A stretch of DNA of 64,000 nt from NCBI RefSeq assembly GCF_963678635.1, contig NC_087064.1, positions 36,651,716 through 36,715,715 of the forward strand, in the 5' to 3' direction. The notes beneath the pieces are model-generated. The model had not been told where the DNA came from and did not search any database. It saw nothing but the letters and a program-made list of their open reading frames with translations. The translations under genes and the position numbers were made by a program. Positions 57,541 through 64,000 of the stretch are shown here, in pieces. The number at the start of each line of letters is the position of its first letter. The stretch's first letter is position 1. This DNA is from Symsagittifera roscoffensis (lineage: Eukaryota; Xenacoelomorpha; Acoela; Convolutidae).

Positions 57541-59600
57541 TAAAATAAAATAAACGATTTCAACTATACTCAAACATACATACCCCACGAAACATATAAA
57601 GCTGCATACTTGTATAAACATAAAAACATAAATACATTTTTCATAAGTTGCAAACTTAAATGCATACTTACAAAATATAGTGATACGTATTTTATTACAG
57701 ACATACGTTTATTCATACACATTTAAAAACTTACATAAGGTTATTCATACAAACTTACATACAAAAACAATTACATACACACTTACTGAATACAAACATA
57801 CATAAATGTATACATAAGCACAAACTTCCATAAACACATATATACATACATGCATACATAGATACATAGATACGTACTTGCAGATATATATACAAACATA
57901 AAGTTACTTAGAGATATTCATACAACCATAGATACAAAATTACATACATATATGCAAAAATATTTCCATACAAACAAACACTCAAAAATGAAGTCTTGCA
58001 TAAAGGTATGAACACAAACATACAGTCTCATACATAAGAAGAATGCAAAATAACTACCATTTATATATAAGTTTTACATACTTGCATACATACTTTTAAA
58101 CCTGCAACCAATTATACGAAAAGTTTTTCTTACACACATGCAAAGGTTTTACTTAATATTTCTGCTGACCTTTAAAATACAAACATATGTAAACCCACAA
58201 ACCAACTTGCATTCACTTCACATTTTCAAGACAAATATATACACACTTTCAGACATAAAAAATCAGGCATTACAGACTGGCATTCATATGTCTTTACATA
58301 CAATCAAATAAACGTGCCTTTCATACTCATATACGAATATGCATAAGTACTTGCCTACAAAAAGACATGGATTGTATTTTACAAGCATGCAACTACTCAT
58401 GTGTACTCACTTTCCTTTTAAACAGACATAAAACTTTAATCATAAGTTTGTACAATTTGCAAACCAGCTAACTTTTAAATGCTTTCAAACTGAAAAACAT
58501 ACATTGATACAAAATAATTGCTGGTCTTCATTCACTCAATCAAGCGGACATGCATTCAGGAATTCTTACTTACATAAAAACATACAAATACACATAACTT
58601 CTAAAAACTCAAATGAATACCCACAAATAGTATGTGCATACATGATTAATTACATTTATACTTGCAAAACGTTGTACACTTTTACATAGATACATACAGT
58701 TTACATAAATAGACACACACGCAAATTTTGCTTACATACATGCAAAGATTTTACTTATTATTTCTGCTGACATTTAAAACACAAGCATATGTAAACACAC
58801 AAACTATTTTGCATTCTGTTCACACTTTCAAGACAAATGTATACACACATTCAGACAAAAAGAATCACGCATTACAGACTGGCATTCATACGTCTTTACA
58901 TACAATAATATAAACGTGCCTTTCATACTGATATACGAATATGCATAAGTACTTGCCTAAAAATATACATTGATTCAAAAATTAGCTTGTATTCATTCAC
59001 TCAATCAAGCGGACATGCAGTCAAGAGTTCCTACTTACATAAAAACATATAAATTTACATAACTTCTAAATACTCACATGAGTACACACAAATAGTATGT
59101 ACATACATGATTAATTAGATTTATACATGCAAAAAGTTGTACACTTTTACATAGATACATACAGTTTACACAAATACACACATACGCAAAGCATATGTGC
59201 GTACATATATACTATGCTTATAGTATCTTGTCAAACTTTCAAGAAAAACTAGAAACCTTAGTAAAATTCAAGTTGGGTTATAGTTATTCCTCTAGTTACA
59301 ATTTTTTTGGTTTACACGCGCATAAGGAAAAAAAATTGTTCTCATACTTACAAACACATCAATTTGCATTCATACACGCATACACAAAAAGTATTTTTTC
59401 TTGCATTTTTTTTTATAGATTACTAAAAATATTCACACAAAAATATATTCATTACGTTTTACGTATGAATATATTCAAATACAGCCAAACCTACATACAC
59501 AATTTGATTTTTACAATGCAAACGTCGCATGCAGAGATTTGCAAAGAAATGCCAGCTTTCAGTCAACTCATTTACACCATTTAGCAATGTTGTTCATTTT
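57540..59600. repeat. Degenerate TACA-rich tract
   Basis: Dense imperfect repeats of ACATACAT/ACACA over 2 kb. A larger unit is duplicated: TTTTACTTAATATTTCTGCTGAC at 58145 recurs near 58748, and GCATAAGTACTTGCCTA near 58350 recurs near 58940, a period of about 600 with a ~130-bp deletion in the second copy. Open frames here are low-complexity. Confidence 0.7.
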
Positions 59601-60734
59601 TGAAAAAATAAAAAAGGGCGATAAACAATTTTTTAATATGTCCGTTGATCTCCTAAACGAATTTTCCAACGGTATTAAACTTCACCTCAAAGTTGACCAG
59701 TGAGTCATGAGAAGCGCTTTTAGTGGTCAGAAGAAAAAACCAAGGCTTGCTAACTTGCATAGGACGGGAAAATTTCAACAAATTGATGAAAGTTTTTTGT
59801 TGGACGGTCCGATTAAAGTTTTTTGACATATCGAAAATTGCTTTCAAATTATTTTTTAGTTTTGTACAGAAAATTCAAGACAGTGGAAGTTTTGGTTCGA
59901 AACAAAATTTTTAGCCATTGTTCTAAGAATTGTAATCTTTTTCAAAAAACTTTGTTTTTTTATTCATTTGTTAGTTCTGTAGTTTGATATATCTTCAGTT
60001 GACAATTAGGCTGCAGGTTTAACCGTACACAAAGTTACATTGAATAGAATTGCACATTATGATGTTTTCTCGCCAAACCATCAAAACTTTTATTGTTTGA
60101 AAAAAATATATTTGGTTCTGAAAAAGCTATTTAATACAGTTTCAACTGTTCTTTTTTTCATCTTTTTCCCCCGTATTTATGCAATATCGATAGTTTGAGC
60201 TATAGTATCTTAGAAAATAATCTTTTAACTATGATAAAACTAACGGTAAAGGGTATGTTTTAGAGAAAACAAAAGTTGTTCTAAGCTGATGTTCAACCCA
60301 TTTTTTCAGTAATAAAGAAAACTTTCAGTAAATTATTAAATTTGTGCAAAATAAACAACCCAATCTTTTTTTGCGATTTTGAATTCTCTAGAGCGACCGT
60401 TTTTTAGACATGATCCTAAATGAAACACAATTTTTTAAATAATTTTAAAGAATTAAGAGCAAAAAAACTCTTGTTCTTTTTGTTTTGTTTTGTTTAGTTT
60501 AGATTACAAAACAAACAGCTTAACATTAATAAATTCAACTTAACTATTTGAAAAAAAGTAGCACAAAACACAAAACAGACTGAAAACTTTTCAATTGACG
60601 CCACGTATAACAGAGATTGATGCGTTCCTATCCTTTTTCTTGTTTTTTTTGCGAGCAACTGGCGTTTACTTTTGGCTAATATCGGTTGTCTGCCTACTGC
60701 ACCAAGGGCTCACTGTTAGACTGATTTCTGCAAC
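59600..60734. other. No gene recognised
   Basis: AT-rich DNA; overlapping short frames at 59653-59914 have no motif. Confidence 0.4.
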
Positions 60735-60848
60735 ATGAGTAACAAGCTGAAGCTGGTGGCTCCATTTCCAGGCCGACTTGGGCCTCTCCAGCTTTTGGGA
60801 AGATTCAATTTGTCTCTACGAAAGAGGAATGCGCTCATAAGGAGATGA
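60735..60848 (+). CDS. Possible short ORF or 5' exon in a GC-richer island
   Basis: 37 codons from an ATG in good context (GCAACATGAG), reading MSNKLKLVAPFPGRLGPLQ, in a ~200-bp stretch clearly richer in GC than its flanks. No family recognised and no splice sites confirmed. Confidence 0.15.
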   Translation: MSNKLKLVAPFPGRLGPLQLLGRFNLSLRKRNALIRR

Positions 60849-62788
60849 GTAAATCTAGATCCTTGAATAGCATAACTTTGGCTATTTGCGCTGAATCGAT
60901 GATATAAACTCCGATGATCAAAAATTCATCTTTTCTGATGGCCTTTTAAACCATACTTTTAAAAGATATAAATAGAATAAGATAACCTAAATGAAAAATA
61001 TGTGATTTAGTTCAATCCAATTATCATTATTTGAATTCAATTGTTGTCTAATAAGGAAAGAAAATCTCCGTGAGCAGTCTTGTCAAAAAAAGACGTTCTT
61101 GAGCGGAATCAGTCAAAACTTACACATAGAGTTTTTATGAAGTTTTGCGGTAACCGAGAGCAAACATTGAATTCACACGGGTAAAATTATGAATCAAATG
61201 ATGAAAGCACGCGCCTGCAGAGGCGTTGTTATTGCGCTAAAAACAGAACAAGTCTTATCATGAATTGGAAATGAGATAGCAGATAAATGCTTTGTTTTGT
61301 ATAATCAAGACCACATCTTTTCTAACTTTTGATAGTAATTTTATAGACTTTTCTTCAAATTACACAGCATAGTTTTGGGCTCACATTCATATCTTGTATT
61401 CAGCGGCTATTCTAAAATGAACACATAAATTTCTCTATGTTCGATTGAGATTTATGATTGGGTATAGATGTCAGTCCACAACCAGAAAGATTTTCAAAAA
61501 GAAACCCTTTGCATTTTAACCTGGTTTAGTCTTACCAGAATTCGTTTATCAGCTGGGAAACTTATCCAATTTGGCTACGCTGTGTATGATCTATCACTGG
61601 CTGATAAGCGAATGGTTCGAATAAACTAGAATTTATGTATATAAGTCCCTGTTTGATTTTTTACGCCTGTTTATCGGTATGTGTAATGGTTAATTTTTAT
61701 GTATATATGTTCAGAAGTGTAACATTAGGTAAGAGTTAAGCCACAAATCAAACTCAATGTAGCTTTAGTTCCAGAGTAGTTGAGATTTTCTAGAACATTT
61801 TACTAGGTGTTGTATCTGTACTATGTTCAACCAGATACTACAAAGTAAAATAATTATGCGTAAATTGTGTGCATTGCATGTTCGATATTTACATGCTTCA
61901 CGAATTGCTTGTATTGGAAATGTTATATCAAAAAAGATGTACAAGCATGTTGTTCCAAAACGTTTTCGAATCAATTTAGGATATATAATTGTAATTGGAA
62001 ATAAAATTCGATGTCAAAATCAATCCAAATTCTTCTTTTTACTTCTCATCATTATTCTAGATTGTTTCACCAGATGCTGAGTGGGTACAGGTTATCAATT
62101 AGATTTGGATACGTAAAATTAGTGCGTACAGATAGGCATTGTAATCAATTTTTATTTGTAAATGTAAGCATGATTAATGTCTACTTTGTATGTTTTTGGT
62201 TATATACATTTGTTTATAATGATTCATAAGTATAAATTCACTTATGCGATCAAAATTATGCCATCAGAAATGCCACTTTAATTAGAAAAACAATTCATCT
62301 TACATTTTTTTGCTGCTCTTGATTTTGATTTCTGAATAGTTCACCACATACTAAAAAGTTACCAGATACAACATTAAAACGTTTTTCTATGCCTACATAG
62401 ACATATAGTGTGTGATATAGTTTTACAAAACTAATCATTCGTTTCTTAACCCAACTAACCTAATATGTGCAATTTTAATTAGTAATAAAGCTAATAACTA
62501 AAATCATTTAAATTTTTGTTTCAGGTTTTTAAATAGTTCTCACTAGCTATTTCATATGCAGTGTGAAAAAACGAATGTTTTTATTTATATATGAAGTATG
62601 CGGATATGTAAGTGTCTAAATTTGTATGGTTTTTAAATCTCAATTTCGGGCTGATGTCTGTATGGGTTTATTTATTTTTGTATAAATGAAAAAAACTCGT
62701 TCTTGACTTAAGTCCTGTTTTGTCATGAAAAGTTTTGTTTGTGTCACGTCAACGTAAATTTTAAATGTACAAAAAACATGTACAATTC
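60849..62788. other. No gene recognised
   Basis: AT-rich. A short inverted repeat (TTCGTTTATCAGC at 61542 and GCTGATAAGCGAA near 61600) is the only structure noted. Confidence 0.4.
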
Positions 62789-62988
62789 NNNNNNNNNNNN
62801 NNNNNNNNNNNNNNNNNNNNNNNNNNNNNNNNNNNNNNNNNNNNNNNNNNNNNNNNNNNNNNNNNNNNNNNNNNNNNNNNNNNNNNNNNNNNNNNNNNNN
62901 NNNNNNNNNNNNNNNNNNNNNNNNNNNNNNNNNNNNNNNNNNNNNNNNNNNNNNNNNNNNNNNNNNNNNNNNNNNNNNNNNNNNNNNN
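62789..62988. other. Assembly gap (200 N)
   Basis: Exactly 200 N, adjoining the left arm of the terminal palindrome. Confidence 0.95.
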
Positions 62989-63968
62989 TTTTGTTTGTTT
63001 ATTTGTTTAAGTTTTTGTTTAGGAACGCCTGTAACATAATCCTACTCTATGTTGGTAATCTTGCAACACATTTGTCTTACTGTTGTTGTCAATATCAATT
63101 TTGCTTAAAATTTAATCTGTTAAACAAGGCTAGAACTTATATACATGCCCTTCATAAGCAGGTTTTAATTTTTTTTTTCAGTTTTTTTTTATCTTTGATA
63201 AATCAGATGATTGCACGTTTCGCCCAAAACGCACACATAAGCTGCAGTTGTTAACTTAAATGCAATCAATGTTCATGAAGTTTTGCCACATAGACTTTCA
63301 AAAAATTGTACTCAATTGACTATCTATCAAATTAAATTTTTTTAAATTCGTTTGATAGTCCTTAAATTTTTCTGTTCCAATTTTGTCCTAGCCTCATTCG
63401 GTAATACAGTGTTTTTATTGTCGGGATGATAGCTCAGCCATACCGTCTACACCAGTGAGAGGCGTTGCTCGTCGCTACTCTCCTCAGAACGCCTCTCACT
63501 GGTGTAGTCGGTGTGGCTGAGCTATCATCCCGACAATAAAAACACTGTTTTACCGAATGAGGCTAGGACAATATTGGAACAGAAAAATTTAAGGACTATC
63601 AAACGAATTTTAAAAAACTTAATTTGATAGATAGTTAATTGAGTACAATTTTTTGAAAGTCTATGTGGCAAAACTTCACGAACATTGATTGCGTTTAAGT
63701 TAACAACTGCAGCTTATGTGTGCGTTTTGGGCGAAACGTGCAATCATCTGATTTATCAAAGATAAAAAAAAACTGAAAAAAAAAATTTAAAACCTGCGAA
63801 TGAAGGGCATGTATATAAGTTCTAGCCTTGTTTAACAGATTAAATTTTGAACAAAATTGATATTGACAACAACAGTAAGACAAATGTGTTGCAAGATTAC
63901 CAACATAGAGTAGGATTATGTTACAGGCGTTCCTAAACAAAAACTTAATCAAATAAACAAACAAAAAA
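62989..63968. repeat. ~1-kb near-perfect palindrome
   Basis: Arms 62989-63466 and 63488-63968 are reverse complements with only scattered mismatches, around a 21-base centre (GCTCGTCGCTACTCTCCTCAG). The left arm runs into the gap; the right arm probably continues towards 64000. The inner end carries GTCGGGATGATAGCTCAGCC. No coding sequence recognised. Confidence 0.85.
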
Positions 63969-64000
63969 TGCATTTTATTTTAAAAGCACTCATTCACAGC

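Noticed and set aside
57540-59600. Telomeric or centromeric satellite
   Set aside because: The TACA-type repeat is too degenerate and short, and lacks a telomeric G-rich strand.
63421-63466. tRNA-like GGGATGATAGCTCAG at the palindrome centre
   Set aside because: Resembles an A box, but the D stem does not close and no B box follows.

Overview
The window looks like a draft assembly of an invertebrate animal nuclear genome. It is AT-rich, has two spacer gaps of exactly 200 N, contains intron-containing genes of the animal trypsin-fold type, and is dominated by animal-type transposons. I cannot name the species. No bacterial or organellar features are visible.

Layout. (1) 1-3060: an intron-free cluster on the minus strand. 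It has an open frame running off the left edge (975 to 1), which overlaps by 26 bases a basic 155-residue ORF (950-1417). Upstream lie a non-coding array of hairpins with differing but complementary stems (1501-1930) and a 77-residue ORF (2351-2584). I recognise none of these proteins. The compact overlapping arrangement suggests a virus-like or selfish element. (2) 3577-5733: the last three exons of a serine protease homologue on the minus strand, followed upstream by degenerate MITEs and unassigned AT-rich DNA up to a gap at 7799-7998. (3) 7999-41059: a recent tandem array. Its parts are ~545-bp non-autonomous rolling-circle elements of the Helentron type (HINEs) and ~2.6-kb segments carrying the LTR and gag of a Ty3/Gypsy (Mag-like) retrotransposon. 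Seven retrotransposon segments (G1-G7) occur. Shared variants pair G1 with G4, G2 with G5 and G3 with G6, so the array is a higher-order repeat [A-B-C][A-B-C][A']. (4) 41060-44970: only in the last segment does the retrotransposon continue into protease, reverse transcriptase, integrase and a 3' LTR, all heavily mutated. (5) 46133-49169: three exons of a second serine protease homologue on the plus strand, divergent from the first. Its introns hold a tandemly duplicated MITE. An unrecognised minus-strand exon converges on it (49336-49584). (6) 49930-52961: scattered HINEs in both orientations. (7) 53800-57208: a 1.55-kb tandem duplication. (8) 57540-59600: a TACA-rich satellite-like tract. (9) 59600-64000: mostly unassigned DNA ending in a near-perfect ~1-kb palindrome next to the second gap.

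The most interesting reading is that a HINE copied past its own 3' terminator into a neighbouring retrotransposon, stopped at the 3' end of another HINE (junction with 3-nt microhomology), and that the composite was amplified in tandem. The uncaptured parent arrangement still stands at the right end of the array. The rolling-circle mechanism is inference; the junctions and higher-order structure are read directly from the sequence.
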